Part shown: positions 9,206 through 18,097 of the stretch, piece by piece
Position numbering within the stretch: position 1 is the first letter of the stretch
How the letters are laid out: each line of letters begins with the position of its first letter
Source: Planomonospora parontospora
GTDB taxonomy: Bacteria > Actinomycetota > Actinomycetes > Streptosporangiales > Streptosporangiaceae
Assembly: GCA_014647935.1 (NCBI GenBank)
Contig: BMQD01000011.1
Span: 62,001 to 126,000 of the forward strand
DNA: 64,000 bases
Direction of reading: 5' to 3'
Made by a program: the position numbers and the translations under genes
The notes under the pieces: generated by a model
Told to the model about the DNA's origin: nothing
Databases searched by the model: none
What the model saw: only the letters and a program-made list of their open reading frames with translations

Positions 9206-9642
9206 CGCTCCGCCCGCAGGATCCGCCGGCCGCCGTAGAGGGCGGGGAGACCGGAGAGCACCGCCAGCGCGATCAGCGCCGCGGCCCACCCGGCGCCGGG
9301 GTCCTCCGGCCGGAAGAGCATCCCGAAGAGGAACGTGACCAGCACGGAGGCCACGTAGGCGACCGAGACCGGGGAGGTCGGCCGGTTGACCCAGGCGACC
9401 TCGGCGTCCTGGACCCGCAGGCTCCCGAGGTAGAAGGTGCTTGCGATGGTGAGGGCGACCCAGGCCACGCCCGCGACGGCCTGCGCCCACGTCGGGCCGA
9501 GGAACATGGCGGGCCAGTAGAGCATGGTGCCGAATCCGGTGGCCACGAAGGTCCAGCCGGCCGTGCGCACGGGCCGCCGCACCCGTCGCTCCGCCTCTTC
9601 GATCCGCCGCAGGGCGTCCCTGGGGGTGAACCTCTCTTCCAT
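9202..9642 (-). CDS. Four-helix membrane protein of exporter operon
   Basis: A 146-residue protein with a charged N-terminus (MEERFTPRDALRRIEEAERRVRR) and four hydrophobic segments (WTFVATGFGTMLYWPAMFL, AVAGVAWVALTIASTFYLG, VAYVASVLVTFLFGMLF, AALIALAVLSGLPALYG). I do not recognise a named family. It is the first gene of the operon with the winged-helix regulator and NatA/B-like exporter and overlaps the regulator by GTGA. AGGAGG lies 4 nt before the ATG; a GTG 18 nt upstream is possible. Confidence 0.75.
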   Translation of the reverse strand: MEERFTPRDALRRIEEAERRVRRPVRTAGWTFVATGFGTMLYWPAMFLGPTWAQAVAGVAWVALTIASTFYLGSLRVQDAEVAWVNRPTSPVSVAYVASVLVTFLFGMLFRPEDPGAGWAAALIALAVLSGLPALYGGRRILRAER

Positions 9643-9660
9643 CACTCCTCCTCTGCTCAC

Positions 9661-9697
9661 GTACTCAAACAGTAGCTAGTACTCAACCGCCGTTCAA
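9661..9697 (-). promoter_or_regulatory. Promoter with GTACTCAA repeats (operator)
   Basis: On the minus strand TTGAAC (9692-9697), a 17-nt spacer and TACTGT (9669-9674) make a good sigma-A type promoter for the operon starting at 9642. The 8-mer GTACTCAA occurs at 9661-9668, just past the -10, and at 9679-9686, inside the spacer, 18 nt apart. That is where a repressor would block RNA polymerase. The operon's own winged-helix protein is the likely ligand. Confidence 0.6.
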
Positions 9698-9808
9698 GTA
9701 TTTTCCGTACCCGGGTTTTGGGTCGGGTCGCACCTCTCTGGGAGACTGGAGGGCACGGGGCCGTCGAGCCCCGCCGATGAGCGGTCCGCGCGCGTGATGG
9801 GGAGAGGG

Positions 9809-11314
9809 ATGGCCAGCACCTTTGAGACGGTCGGCGTGGTCGGCCTCGGCACGATGGGGGCGGGGATCGCCGAGGTGTTCGCCCGTGCCGGGATCGCGGT
9901 CGTCGGCGTGGAGACCGACCCCGGGGCGCTGGAGCGCGGCCGGGGCCACCTGGATGGCTCCACGGGCAGGGCGTTGTCGCGCGGCAGGCTGACCGAGGCC
10001 GAGCGGGCGGAGATCCTCGGCCGGGTGGCCTTCACCACCTCCCTGGAGGACCTGTCGGACTGCGACCTGGTCATCGAGGCCATCCCCGAGGTCATGGACT
10101 TCAAGCGGGCCCTGTTCACCGACCTCGACCGGGTCTGCAAGCCCTCCGCGGTGCTCGCCACCAACACCTCCTCGCTCTCCGTCACCGCGATCGCGGCCAC
10201 CACCACCCGGCCCGGCCGGGTGGTCGGCATGCACTTCTTCAACCCGGCGCCGGTCATGCGGCTGGTCGAGGTGGTCCGCACCGTGAGCACCGAGGACGGG
10301 CTGGCCGAGGAGGTGGCCGGGCTCGCGCGCCGCCTGGGCAAGACGCCGGTGACCGTCGCGGACCGCGCCGGATTCGTGGTGAACCGGCTCCTGCTGCCCT
10401 ACCTCAACCACGCGGCCGCACTGCTGGAGCAGGGCCTGTCCACCCGCGACGACATCGACACCGCGATGCGGCTCGGAGCGGGCTTCCCGATGGGCCCCTT
10501 CGCCCTGCTCGACCTGATCGGGCTGGACACCTCGTACGAGATCTGCGAGGCGCTGTTCCGGGAGAGCCGCGAGCGCCGCCACGCCCCGGCCCCGGTCCTG
10601 CGCGAGCTCGTCACCGCCGGGCTGCTCGGCCGCAAGTCCGGGCGCGGCTTCCACGGTGAGGAACCGCCCGCGAACCCCTCCGCCGAGGAGAAGCCGTCGG
10701 CGAGCACCGTCGCGGTCGTCGGCGGGACGGCCGCGAACGGGACGGGCGCGGCGGACGGAGCCGCGGAGGCGTTCGCCGAGCGGCTCTCCGCGGCGGGCTT
10801 CAAGACCACCCCCGTCGAGGAGGCCGACCTGGTCGTCGCCGTCTCCCGCACCCCGGTGATCGAGCAGGCCGTACGGCTCCCGCACCCGGCCCGCCTGGTC
10901 GGCCTCAACCTGGTCGGCGACCAGGTCGCGGAGGTCGCCTCCACCGTGCTCACCTCGCCCGGCGCCGCCCAGGTGGCCCGGGGCCTGCTGCGCATCCTGG
11001 GCCGGACGTCCGTGTCCTGCCGGGACCGGGCCGGGTTCGTGGTCGGGGCGCTGCTCCATCCCCACCTGAACGACGCCGTGCGGATGTACGAGTCGGGCTA
11101 CGCCTCGATGGAGGACATCGACACGGCGATGCGGCTGGGCTGCGGTTACCCGGCCGGGCCGTTCGAGATGCTCGACCGGCTGGGCCTGGAGACCGTCCGC
11201 GACGGCCTGCGCGCCCTCTACGCCGAGTACCGCGACCCCTCCTTCGCCCCCGCACCGCTCCTCGACCAGCTCGTCACGGCCGGTGTGCGGAGCATCCGCG
11301 ACCTGTCGTCGTGA
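9809..11314 (+). CDS. 3-Hydroxybutyryl-CoA dehydrogenase with duplicated C-terminal domain
   Basis: A 501-residue NAD(P)-dependent dehydrogenase. The Rossmann fold GLGTMGAGIAEVFARAG starts at residue 10; NTSSLSVTAIA and MHFFNPAPVMRLVEVV are the conserved catalytic and CoA-binding segments. The first C-terminal domain (GFVVNRLLLPYLNHAAALLEQG) is followed by an approximately 90-residue linker and a second copy of it (GFVVGALLHPHLNDAVRMYESG), including a repeated DIDTAMRLG. The enzyme interconverts acetoacetyl-CoA and 3-hydroxybutyryl-CoA in butyrate/ethylmalonyl metabolism. It overlaps the following small gene by GTGA. The start is the ATG preceded by GGGGAG; two closer upstream starts add only five residues. 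Confidence 0.92.
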   Translation: MASTFETVGVVGLGTMGAGIAEVFARAGIAVVGVETDPGALERGRGHLDGSTGRALSRGRLTEAERAEILGRVAFTTSLEDLSDCDLVIEAIPEVMDFKRALFTDLDRVCKPSAVLATNTSSLSVTAIAATTTRPGRVVGMHFFNPAPVMRLVEVVRTVSTEDGLAEEVAGLARRLGKTPVTVADRAGFVVNRLLLPYLNHAAALLEQGLSTRDDIDTAMRLGAGFPMGPFALLDLIGLDTSYEICEALFRESRERRHAPAPVLRELVTAGLLGRKSGRGFHGEEPPANPSAEEKPSASTVAVVGGTAANGTGAADGAAEAFAERLSAAGFKTTPVEEADLVVAVSRTPVIEQAVRLPHPARLVGLNLVGDQVAEVASTVLTSPGAAQVARGLLRILGRTSVSCRDRAGFVVGALLHPHLNDAVRMYESGYASMEDIDTAMRLGCGYPAGPFEMLDRLGLETVRDGLRALYAEYRDPSFAPAPLLDQLVTAGVRSIRDLSS

Positions 11315-11631
11315 GCCCGCGCAAGGCACGGCGGACGGACCCCTTCGACCGCGGCGGGAACCGGGGCGGAGCCCGTCCCGTCGGCGGGTCCGTGCCCGGA
11401 GTCGACCAGGTGGAGGAGTGGCCGGACGGCGACTGGCGCGTGCGCCGGGTCACCGGTGCGGCGGCCGGCAAGGTCTACCGGTGCCCCGGGTGCGACCAGG
11501 AGATCCGGGCGGGGCTTCCGCATCTGGTGAGCTGGCCCGCCTGGGCGGGCGGGGAGGACGAGCGCAGGCACTGGCACACCGCCTGCTGGCGCAACCGGAC
11601 CAGGCGCGGCCCCGGCCGGAGCCGATACTGA
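11311..11631 (+). CDS. Small zinc-ribbon-like conserved protein
   Basis: 106 residues, basic at both ends. The centre has YRCPGCDQEI and, about 35 residues on, HWHTACW, giving a CxxC plus HxH/C set that could bind one zinc. Homologues in Streptomyces are usually labelled ATP/GTP-binding protein, but no nucleotide-binding loop is visible here and I would not use that label. The GTG start overlaps the dehydrogenase stop (GTGA), so it is translationally coupled to it. Confidence 0.8.
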   Translation: MSPRKARRTDPFDRGGNRGGARPVGGSVPGVDQVEEWPDGDWRVRRVTGAAAGKVYRCPGCDQEIRAGLPHLVSWPAWAGGEDERRHWHTACWRNRTRRGPGRSRY

Positions 11632-11709
11632 GGGCCGGCGGGCGCCGGACGCGTCCCGGGTCCACCGGTCGCGGAGTCCTGGGCCCACCGGCCGTGAAGA
11701 AGGAGAACG

Positions 11710-12423
11710 ATGGAGATCCGGGCCTCTACGGTCCTGCCCGCGCGGCGCGAGCCGATCGAGCTGCACACCGGTGACGGGCTGACCCTCGTCGGCGAGCTGG
11801 CCCTCCCGCCGGAGCGCCCCCCGGCGGCCACGCTCGTCTGCCTGCACCCGCTGCCCACGCACGGCGGCATGATGGACAGCCACCTCTACAAGAAGGCCGC
11901 CAACCGGCTGCCCGCGCTGGCGGATCTGGCGGTGCTGCGCTTCAACACCCGCGGCACCTCTTCCGAACGGGGCACCTCCGAGGGTGCCTTCGCCGACGGG
12001 GAGGGCGAGCGGTTCGACGTCGCGGCCGCGCTGGAGTACGCCGAGTTCCACGACCTGCCCCGGCCGTGGCTGGTCGGCTGGTCCTTCGGCACCGAACTGA
12101 CGCTCAAGTGGGGGCACGACCCGGCGGTGCAGGGGGCGATCCTGCTCTCGCCGCCGCTGCACCGGGCCACCGACGCCGACCTCGACGCGTGGGCGGCGTT
12201 CGGGCGGCCGCTCACCGCCCTGGTCCCGGAGCTCGACGACTACCTCCGGCCGGAGGAGGCGCGCCGCCGTTTCGCCCGGGTCCCGCAGGCCGAGGTCGTC
12301 GGCGTGGACGGCGCCAAGCACCTGTGGGTCGGCGAGCCGTACGTGCGGATCGTGTTCGACGAGATCGTCCGCCGGGTGAACCCCGCCGCCCACCCCCTGC
12401 CCACCGAGGTCGCCGGGGCGTAG
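11710..12423 (+). CDS. Alpha/beta hydrolase
   Basis: A 237-residue alpha/beta hydrolase of the DUF-like small-domain type. It has LVCLHPLPTHGG near the oxyanion strand, the nucleophile elbow GWSFGTE, an acid in LDDYLRPEE or VVGVDGAKH and the likely catalytic His in GAKHLW. No signal peptide is seen, so it should be cytoplasmic. AAGGAG lies 6-7 nt before the ATG. The substrate is unknown. Confidence 0.88.
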   Translation: MEIRASTVLPARREPIELHTGDGLTLVGELALPPERPPAATLVCLHPLPTHGGMMDSHLYKKAANRLPALADLAVLRFNTRGTSSERGTSEGAFADGEGERFDVAAALEYAEFHDLPRPWLVGWSFGTELTLKWGHDPAVQGAILLSPPLHRATDADLDAWAAFGRPLTALVPELDDYLRPEEARRRFARVPQAEVVGVDGAKHLWVGEPYVRIVFDEIVRRVNPAAHPLPTEVAGA

Positions 12424-12472
12424 GTCCCCGCCGGTCCCCGCGTGACGAGGCCGCCGGGGCGCGCGGCCCGCC

Positions 12473-12524
12473 CGTCCGTCCGGGAGCGCGCCGCGGGGCT
12501 CGTCCGTCCGGGAGCGCGCCGCGG
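12473..12524. repeat. 24-bp direct repeat between hydrolase genes
   Basis: The 24-mer beginning CGTCCGTCCGGGAGCG occurs at 12473-12496 and again at 12501-12524, separated by 4 nt. It is non-coding and lies between two same-strand hydrolase genes. No function is evident. Confidence 0.8.
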
Positions 12525-12557
12525 CGACCCCGGGCGGGTGGCCGCCGACGGCCGGGT

Positions 12558-13391
12558 ATGCGACCCGTCAAGCGTCAGGGGGTGCCAGAGCGGCGGTCCC
12601 GGATTACGGTGGACGGCGTGCGCCTGTACACCCGGTCGGCGGGCGAGGGACTCCCGGTCGTCCTTCTCCACGCGTTCCCGATGTCATCGACGATGTGGCT
12701 GGCCCAGCGCGAGGGCCTCGCCGCCACCTGCAAGGTGATCACTCCGGACCTGCGCGGGTTCGGCGGCTCGCCGCTCGGAGACGACGAGCCCTCGGTCGAC
12801 GTGATGGCCGACGACGTCGTGCGCCTCCTCGACGAGGAGGGGATCGACCGTGCCGTCGTCGGGGGCCAGTCCATGGGCGGCTACGTCACCATGGCCCTGT
12901 GCCGACGGCATCCGGACCGGCTCCTGGGGGCGGTCCTCGCCGACACCAAGGCGACCGCCGACTCCGAGGCGGCCAGGGCGGGCCGGGAGCGCATCGCCGC
13001 CGCGGTCCTGGAGCGGGGCACCTCGGTCCTGGTGGAAGAGGTGCTCCCGGGACTGGTCGGATCGACCACCCGGCAGCGCCGGGCGATGGTCTTCGGCCGG
13101 GTCCGCGGCCTGGTCCAGTCGGCCCCGCCCGCCGCCGTGGCCTGGGCCCAGCGGGCCATGGCCGCCCGCCCCGACTCCTTCGGCACCCTGCGCGGGCTCA
13201 AGGTGCCGGCGCTGGTGATCGTGGGGGAGGAGGACGGGCTCTCCCCGCCCTCCGACGCCGAGGCGATGGCGGAGGCGGTGCCGGACGGCCGCCTGACGGT
13301 GATCGAGAAGGCCGGCCACCTCAGCGCGATCGAACAGCCCGAGGCCTTCAACCGCGCGGTCGCGGCCTTCCTGCGGGACCGGATCCTCTGA
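12558..13391 (+). CDS. Alpha/beta fold hydrolase
   Basis: About 277 residues of classic alpha/beta hydrolase sequence: LLHAFPMSSTMW (oxyanion HG-equivalent), DLRGFGGSP, the nucleophile elbow GGQSMGGY, IVGEEDGLSP with the acid and KAGHLSAIEQPEAF with the catalytic His. Family members include 3-oxoadipate enol-lactonases and esterases. The start is uncertain: an ATG at 12558 has a weak ribosome site, and a GTG at 12582 has AGGGG directly against it. Both precede the first conserved strand. Confidence 0.87.
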   Translation: MRPVKRQGVPERRSRITVDGVRLYTRSAGEGLPVVLLHAFPMSSTMWLAQREGLAATCKVITPDLRGFGGSPLGDDEPSVDVMADDVVRLLDEEGIDRAVVGGQSMGGYVTMALCRRHPDRLLGAVLADTKATADSEAARAGRERIAAAVLERGTSVLVEEVLPGLVGSTTRQRRAMVFGRVRGLVQSAPPAAVAWAQRAMAARPDSFGTLRGLKVPALVIVGEEDGLSPPSDAEAMAEAVPDGRLTVIEKAGHLSAIEQPEAFNRAVAAFLRDRIL

Positions 13392-13526
13392 CCTGCTCCC
13401 CGCCCTGAAGGGCAGGGGACTCCCGTGCCGCTCACGCGGCGGCACGCGGCACGCCGCGCGCTGCGGAACGGGTGCGCGAGGCACGGCCCGGTCCCGAGAG
13501 GGCCGTACGGGAGGCGGAGAACAGCA

Positions 13527-13563
13527 GGAGAGCCCGGCGACCGCGAAGGTCGCCAGGCTCTCC
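13527..13563. terminator. Strong hairpin between convergent genes
   Basis: GGAGAGCCCGGCGACC (13527-13542) pairs with GGTCGCCAGGCTCTCC (13548-13563), 15 of 16 positions, with a 5-nt loop. It lies between the convergent hydrolase and coiled-coil genes, 38 nt beyond the latter's stop, and can serve both directions. Confidence 0.75.
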
Positions 13564-13600
13564 CGTAGCCGTCGTCGATGCCCCGGAGCCGGGGGCGGTG

Positions 13601-14947
13601 CTACTCCTGCCACCACTCCGCGTCGTCCTCGGCCTTCTCGGCCTTGGCGGGAGCGGGGACCGGCTTGTCGGCGCTGCCGTTGGACGGGGCGGCGATGGCC
13701 GGCTTGACGGGGGCCGCGGTGACCGCGGGCTCCGGCTCCACGGCCGGGAGCGGCGCGCCGCCGAGCAACTGGCGGAGCTGCGCCAGGTGGCTGGTGATGC
13801 TGTCGCGCTGACGGGTCAGCTCGTCGACCTGGCGCTGGGCGACCGAGCGGCTCCGCTCCGCCTCGGCCTTGGCCTCGGAGACGATCGACTCGGCGCTGGC
13901 CTTGGCCTCGGAGACGACCTGGTCGGCGTTCTTGCGGGCGTTGGCCAGCAGCTGCTTGGCGTGCGTGTCGGCCTCGCGGCGGGTCTGCTCGGCCTGCTGG
14001 GTGGCCTTGGTGGCGCGCTGCTCGGCGGTGGCCGCCCGCTGCTCGGCCTCGGCGACCAGCTTCTGGGTGGCGGCCTGCGCGGTGGCGTGGCGCTCGGCCT
14101 CCTGGCGCTCGGCCTCCTCGCGGCGGGCGGCGAGCTGGATCTCGAACTCGGCCTCGTCCTGGGCCCGCTTGGCCTCGGACTCCTCCAGGACCCGCTGGGC
14201 CTGGGCCCGCATCTCGTCGGCCTGGCGCTTGGCGGTGGTGAGGATCTCGTCGCGCTCGCGCTTGGTCGAGGCGCGCAGCTGGGCGACCTCGCGCTCGGTG
14301 GTGGTGCGCAGCTTGGCGATCTCGCGCTCGGCGTCGGCGCGCTTCTCGGCGACCTCGTGGTCGGCGGTGGCGCGGAGCTTGGCGACCTCGCGCTCGGTGG
14401 TGGAGGTCAGCTCGTCGGCCTCGCGGCGGGCGGTCGAGCGGATCTCCTCGGCCTCGCGCTCCGCGGTGCCGCGCATGTCGTCGGCCTCGCGGGTGGCCAG
14501 GGCGCGCTTCTCCGCCGCCTCGTTCTCGGCGGCGGCGCGCATGTCGGCGGCCTCCACCTTGGCCGCGGCCTTGATCTCGTTGGCCTCGGCGCGGGCGGCC
14601 TGGACGAGCTCCGTGGCCTGCTCCTCGGCGAGGCGGAGCAGCTGCTCGATCCGGGCGCCGAGCCCGGAGTAGGTCGGGCGCTCCTGCTCCTGGAGCTGGC
14701 GCTGGGAGTCGGCCAGATCCCGCTGCAGGCCCTGGAGCTGTTCGCGGGCCTGGCGCAACTCCCCGTCGAGCTGCTTCAGGTGGTCGTGGACCTGGTGCCG
14801 GTCATAGCCCCGGAGCACCACGTCGAATTCCCGAGCGGGGGCGTCTTCAAAGAAGTTGTTGAGCTGGGCGTCGATGTCGGACTGCATGGAGGCTCGATCC
14901 TGGGTTGTCGAGACGGCTACACGGGCCGGACGGGGGGTTTCGGACAT
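13601..14947 (-). CDS. DivIVA-domain coiled-coil protein (FilP/Scy-like)
   Basis: 448 residues. A short DivIVA-like motif (FDVVLRGYDRHQVHDHLKQLDGEL) is followed by about 300 residues of Ala/Glu/Arg-rich coiled coil with an 11-residue periodicity, visible as EREVAKLRATADHEVAEKRADAEREIAKLR, which here continues for dozens of turns. The tail is Pro/Ala-rich and acidic, ending EWWQE. Streptomyces relatives FilP and Scy form intermediate-filament-like polarity assemblies at hyphal tips, and their old label 'cellulose-binding' is not meaningful. No membrane segment. The start is uncertain (ATG at 14947 or 14887); neither has a strong ribosome site. Confidence 0.85.
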   Translation of the reverse strand: MSETPRPARVAVSTTQDRASMQSDIDAQLNNFFEDAPAREFDVVLRGYDRHQVHDHLKQLDGELRQAREQLQGLQRDLADSQRQLQEQERPTYSGLGARIEQLLRLAEEQATELVQAARAEANEIKAAAKVEAADMRAAAENEAAEKRALATREADDMRGTAEREAEEIRSTARREADELTSTTEREVAKLRATADHEVAEKRADAEREIAKLRTTTEREVAQLRASTKRERDEILTTAKRQADEMRAQAQRVLEESEAKRAQDEAEFEIQLAARREEAERQEAERHATAQAATQKLVAEAEQRAATAEQRATKATQQAEQTRREADTHAKQLLANARKNADQVVSEAKASAESIVSEAKAEAERSRSVAQRQVDELTRQRDSITSHLAQLRQLLGGAPLPAVEPEPAVTAAPVKPAIAAPSNGSADKPVPAPAKAEKAEDDAEWWQE

Positions 14948-15169
14948 CCGAGGCGGGAGCCGGGGCGGGATCCACGTCCGGTGGTACGCCAGCGTACTCC
15001 GCCGCTGCCGCGTTGGCCTCCTCCTCCGACTATCTGCGTGACTTGTTACGTATGAGCCTTTCTTGTGTTCCGCGTGGTCAAGGTCGCCGCGGGCGGGGCC
15101 GCCGCGGCGCGGCAGGGCGGCCGCGCCGCCGCGGCCGGTGCCGCCGCGCCCGGAGCCGCCGTGGCGCGG
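14948..15169. other. Intergenic region upstream of coiled-coil gene
   Basis: About 220 nt separate the epimerase stop from the coiled-coil start; both genes read leftward. The right half is a GC-only low-complexity stretch (15080-15180). The left half holds AT-richer sequence around 15030-15065 that probably carries the coiled-coil promoter, with GGAGGAGGAGG on the minus strand far upstream of the ATG. No gene seen. Confidence 0.4.
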
Positions 15170-15598
15170 TCAGGGCCGCCGCGGCGGGGCCTGGACGAGT
15201 TCGGTGAGCATCCCGCCCACGTCCTTGGGGTGGAGGAAGGCGATGGAGGAGCCCATGGAACCGTGGCGCGGCTTCTCGTCCAGCAGCCGGACCCCCCGGC
15301 CGCCGATCTCGCCCAGGGCCGCCTCGACGTCCGGCACGCCGAACGCGACGTGGTGCACCCCCTCCCCGCGCTTGGCCAGGAACCTGCCCACGGGGGTGTC
15401 GGGGCCGAGCGGTTCGAGGAGCTGGATGTAGGAGCCGCCGCCCTCGCCGTCGGCGATGTGCAGCATCGCCTCCTTGACCCCCTGCTCCTCGTTGACCTCC
15501 CTGGCCACCACCGTGAGCTCGAAGGTCCGCTCGAAGAAAGCGATCTTCTCCTCCAGGTCGTGGCAGGCGATTCCCACATGATCGATGCGCATGAACAT
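15170..15598 (-). CDS. mce: Methylmalonyl-CoA epimerase
   Basis: A 142-residue protein of the vicinal oxygen chelate fold: [14 protein letters not shown] at the N-terminus, [15 protein letters not shown] at the start of the second half, and metal ligands His (DHVG), His (HHVAF) and Glu/Gln positions. It interconverts (R)- and (S)-methylmalonyl-CoA, linking propionyl-CoA carboxylation to B12 mutase chemistry. Start at 15598 because GGAGG lies 8 nt upstream. It is divergent from the thiolase gene, and MeaB and a B12 mutase are near, so a propionate/branched-chain acyl-CoA role fits. Confidence 0.93.
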   Translation of the reverse strand: MFMRIDHVGIACHDLEEKIAFFERTFELTVVAREVNEEQGVKEAMLHIADGEGGGSYIQLLEPLGPDTPVGRFLAKRGEGVHHVAFGVPDVEAALGEIGGRGVRLLDEKPRHGSMGSSIAFLHPKDVGGMLTELVQAPPRRP

Positions 15599-15791
15599 AG
15601 GACCGTCCTCCATGGCGGGTGTCCGGGTACTCATGGGTATCGTGGCAAACGCGTCACGTCCTCCGCGAGGGCGCGCCGGTGAACGGGACCGAGGAGTGGA
15701 GAATCTCCGAGGGGCCGAGGGTGGGGATCCGGCCGCTTTCCGTCCGGGCCGTGACGCGCAGTGCCGCCATCGACACAGGAAGGCCCCTCCC

Positions 15792-16979
15792 ATGCCTGGT
15801 TCCGTCATCGTCGCCGGAGCTCGTACCCCCATCGGCCGCCTGCTCGGCTCCCTGTCCGGCCTGTCGGCCGCGGAGCTCGGAGGCATCGCGATCAAGGCCG
15901 CGCTGGAGCGCTCCGGAGTCGCCCCCGAGGCCGTGCAGTACGTGATCATGGGCCAGGTGCTCCAGGCCGGGGCGGGGCAGATCCCCTCCCGGCAGGCGGC
16001 CGTGCAGGCCGGGATCCCGATGTCCGTGCCGTCGCTGACGATCAACAAGGTCTGCCTGTCCGGGATGGACGCCATCGCCCTGGCCGACCAACTCATCCGG
16101 GCCGGCGAGTTCGACGTCGTGGTCGCCGGCGGCATGGAGTCCATGTCGAACGCCCCGCACCTGCTGCCCGGCCTGCGCCGGGGAGTGAAGTACGGCGAGG
16201 CCGGCATCGTGGACTCGATGGCGCACGACGGCCTGACCGACGCCTACGACCAGGTGTCCATGGGCGAGTCCACCGAGCGGCACAACGCCCGCCTGGGCCT
16301 GACCCGCGAGGAGCAGGACGCGTTCTCCGCCCGTTCCCACCAGCTCGCCGCCGCCGCGATCAAGAACGGCGTGTTCGACGACGAGATCGTCCCGGTCACG
16401 ATCCCGCAGCGCAAGGGCGACCCGGTGGTCTTCTCCGCCGACGAGGGCGTGCGCGGCGACACCACGGCCGAGACCCTGAGCCGGCTGCGCCCCGCCTTCA
16501 GCAAGGACGGCACGATCACCGCGGGCTCCGCCTCGCAGATCTCCGACGGCGCCTGCGCCGTGGTGGTGATGTCGAAGGCCAGAGCCGAGGAGCTGGGCCT
16601 CGAGTGGCTGGCCGAGATCGGCGCCCACGGCAACGTGGCCGGACCGGACAACTCGCTGCAGTCGCAGCCGGCCAACGCGATCAAGCACGCCCTCGGCAAG
16701 CAGGGGCTCTCGGTGGACGACCTCGACCTGCTGGAGATCAACGAGGCTTTCGCCCAGGTCGTCCTGCAGTCCGCCAAGGAGCTCGGCGTCCCCCTCGACA
16801 AGGTCAACGTCAACGGCGGCGGCATCGCCCTCGGCCACCCGATCGGGGCCTCCGGCGCCCGCATCGTCCTGGCCCTGGCCCACGAGCTCCGGCGCCGGGG
16901 CGGCGGGCTCGGCGCGGCGGGCCTGTGCGGCGGCGGCGGCCAGGGCGACGCCCTGATCATCCGCGTCCCCTCGGCCTGA
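15792..16979 (+). CDS. Acetyl-CoA C-acetyltransferase (thiolase)
   Basis: A 395-residue thiolase. The acyl-accepting Cys is at about 88 in [28 protein letters not shown] (catalytic His) and CGGGGQGDA (second Cys) complete the active site. It condenses two acetyl-CoA to acetoacetyl-CoA or the reverse. With the 3-hydroxybutyryl-CoA dehydrogenase 4.5 kb away it would supply C4 acyl-CoA. The start ATG at 15792 is the usual thiolase N-terminus ([16 protein letters not shown]). Confidence 0.95.
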   Translation: MPGSVIVAGARTPIGRLLGSLSGLSAAELGGIAIKAALERSGVAPEAVQYVIMGQVLQAGAGQIPSRQAAVQAGIPMSVPSLTINKVCLSGMDAIALADQLIRAGEFDVVVAGGMESMSNAPHLLPGLRRGVKYGEAGIVDSMAHDGLTDAYDQVSMGESTERHNARLGLTREEQDAFSARSHQLAAAAIKNGVFDDEIVPVTIPQRKGDPVVFSADEGVRGDTTAETLSRLRPAFSKDGTITAGSASQISDGACAVVVMSKARAEELGLEWLAEIGAHGNVAGPDNSLQSQPANAIKHALGKQGLSVDDLDLLEINEAFAQVVLQSAKELGVPLDKVNVNGGGIALGHPIGASGARIVLALAHELRRRGGGLGAAGLCGGGGQGDALIIRVPSA

Positions 16980-17092
16980 GGGCCGGGATGGGAGACCGGG
17001 CGGCCGCCCCGGCCGCGCCGGCGTCAGGGCAGCAAGGCCGGGCGGCCGCTCCGGCGGCGCCGGGGCACCACGACCGGCGGGACGGAGGCGGT

Positions 17093-18040
17093 ATGGATCT
17101 GGACGTCCTGGTCGAGGGCGTCCGCCAGGGGCGGCCCCGGGCGGTGGCCCGGCTGATCACCCTGGTGGAGAACGGCTCGCCGGTGCTGCGGGAGATCTCC
17201 GCCGAGCTCGTGCGGCTCTGCGCCGCCCGGCCGGAGCGAGCCCGGATCATCGGGCTCACGGGCTCGCCCGGCGTGGGCAAGTCCACCTCCACCGCGATGC
17301 TGGTCCGGACGTTCCGCGAGCGCGGCCGGAAGGTGGGTGTGCTGGCGGTCGACCCGTCCTCGCCGTTCACCGGCGGGGCGCTGCTGGGCGACCGGGTGCG
17401 GATGCAGGACCACGCCACCGACTCCGGCGTGTTCATCCGCTCCATGGCCAGCCGCGGCCACCTGGGCGGCCTGTCCTGGGCCGCGCCGCAGGCGCTGCGC
17501 GTGCTGGAGGCCGCCGGGTGCGAGGTCATCCTCGTCGAGACGGTCGGGGTCGGCCAGGCGGAGGTGGACATCGCCTCCCTGGCCGACAGCACCATCGTGC
17601 TGCTCGCCCCGGGCATGGGCGACGGCGTCCAGGCCGCCAAGGCGGGCATCCTGGAGATCGCGGACGTGTTCGTGGTCAACAAGGCCGACCGCGACGGCAC
17701 CCAGGCGACGATCCGCGAGCTGCGCAACATGCTCGCCCTGGTGGAGCGGGCCTGGCGGCCGCCGATCGTGCCGACGGTGGCCTACCGCGGCGAGGGCGGC
17801 GGAGACGTGGCCGACGCGCTGGACGCCCACCTGGCGCACCTGGAGGAGTCGGGGGAGCTGGAGCGCCGCCGGCGCGCCAGGGCGAGAGACGAGATCGAGG
17901 CCGTCGCCCTGGCCGCGCTCCGCTCGCGCTTCGCCCACCTGCACGGGGACCGGCGCCTGGACGCGCTCGCCGTACGCGTCCTGGCCGCCGAGCTCGACCC
18001 CTACGCGGCGGCGGACGAGCTGCTCGCCTCGCTCGGCTGA
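17093..18040 (+). CDS. meaB: MeaB/ArgK G3E GTPase, B12-mutase chaperone
   Basis: A 315-residue P-loop GTPase: Walker A GSPGVGKS at about 57-64, VDPSSPFTGGALLGDRVRM (switch region), ETVGVGQAE (Walker B area) and NKAD base specificity. MeaB proteins load and protect adenosylcobalamin mutases. GGAGG lies 5 nt before the ATG. The gene follows the thiolase, and the window's acyl-CoA mutase large subunit (21763) is the obvious client. Confidence 0.94.
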   Translation: MDLDVLVEGVRQGRPRAVARLITLVENGSPVLREISAELVRLCAARPERARIIGLTGSPGVGKSTSTAMLVRTFRERGRKVGVLAVDPSSPFTGGALLGDRVRMQDHATDSGVFIRSMASRGHLGGLSWAAPQALRVLEAAGCEVILVETVGVGQAEVDIASLADSTIVLLAPGMGDGVQAAKAGILEIADVFVVNKADRDGTQATIRELRNMLALVERAWRPPIVPTVAYRGEGGGDVADALDAHLAHLEESGELERRRRARARDEIEAVALAALRSRFAHLHGDRRLDALAVRVLAAELDPYAAADELLASLG

Positions 18041-18044
18041 CGGA

Positions 18045-18069
18045 CCCCGCCGGCGGACCGCCGGCGGGG
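18045..18069. terminator. Bidirectional hairpin between meaB and DUF4230 gene
   Basis: CCCCGCCGG (18045-18053) and CCGGCGGGG (18061-18069) form a perfect 9-bp stem with a 7-nt loop, between convergent genes and a few bases past the meaB stop. Confidence 0.65.
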
Positions 18070-18097
18070 CCCCGCGCCCCTCGGAGGCGGCCCTGGA

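Noticed and set aside
11311..11631. ATP/GTP-binding label used for homologues of this small protein
   Set aside because: No P-loop is present; the visible feature is a Cys/His zinc-ribbon-like set.
13472..15055. Plus-strand frame of about 527 codons, Leu/Gly/Ala-rich
   Set aside because: It is the antisense of the coiled-coil gene's Ala/Glu/Arg repeats; the repetitive LGLGLG pattern has no domain or start signal.
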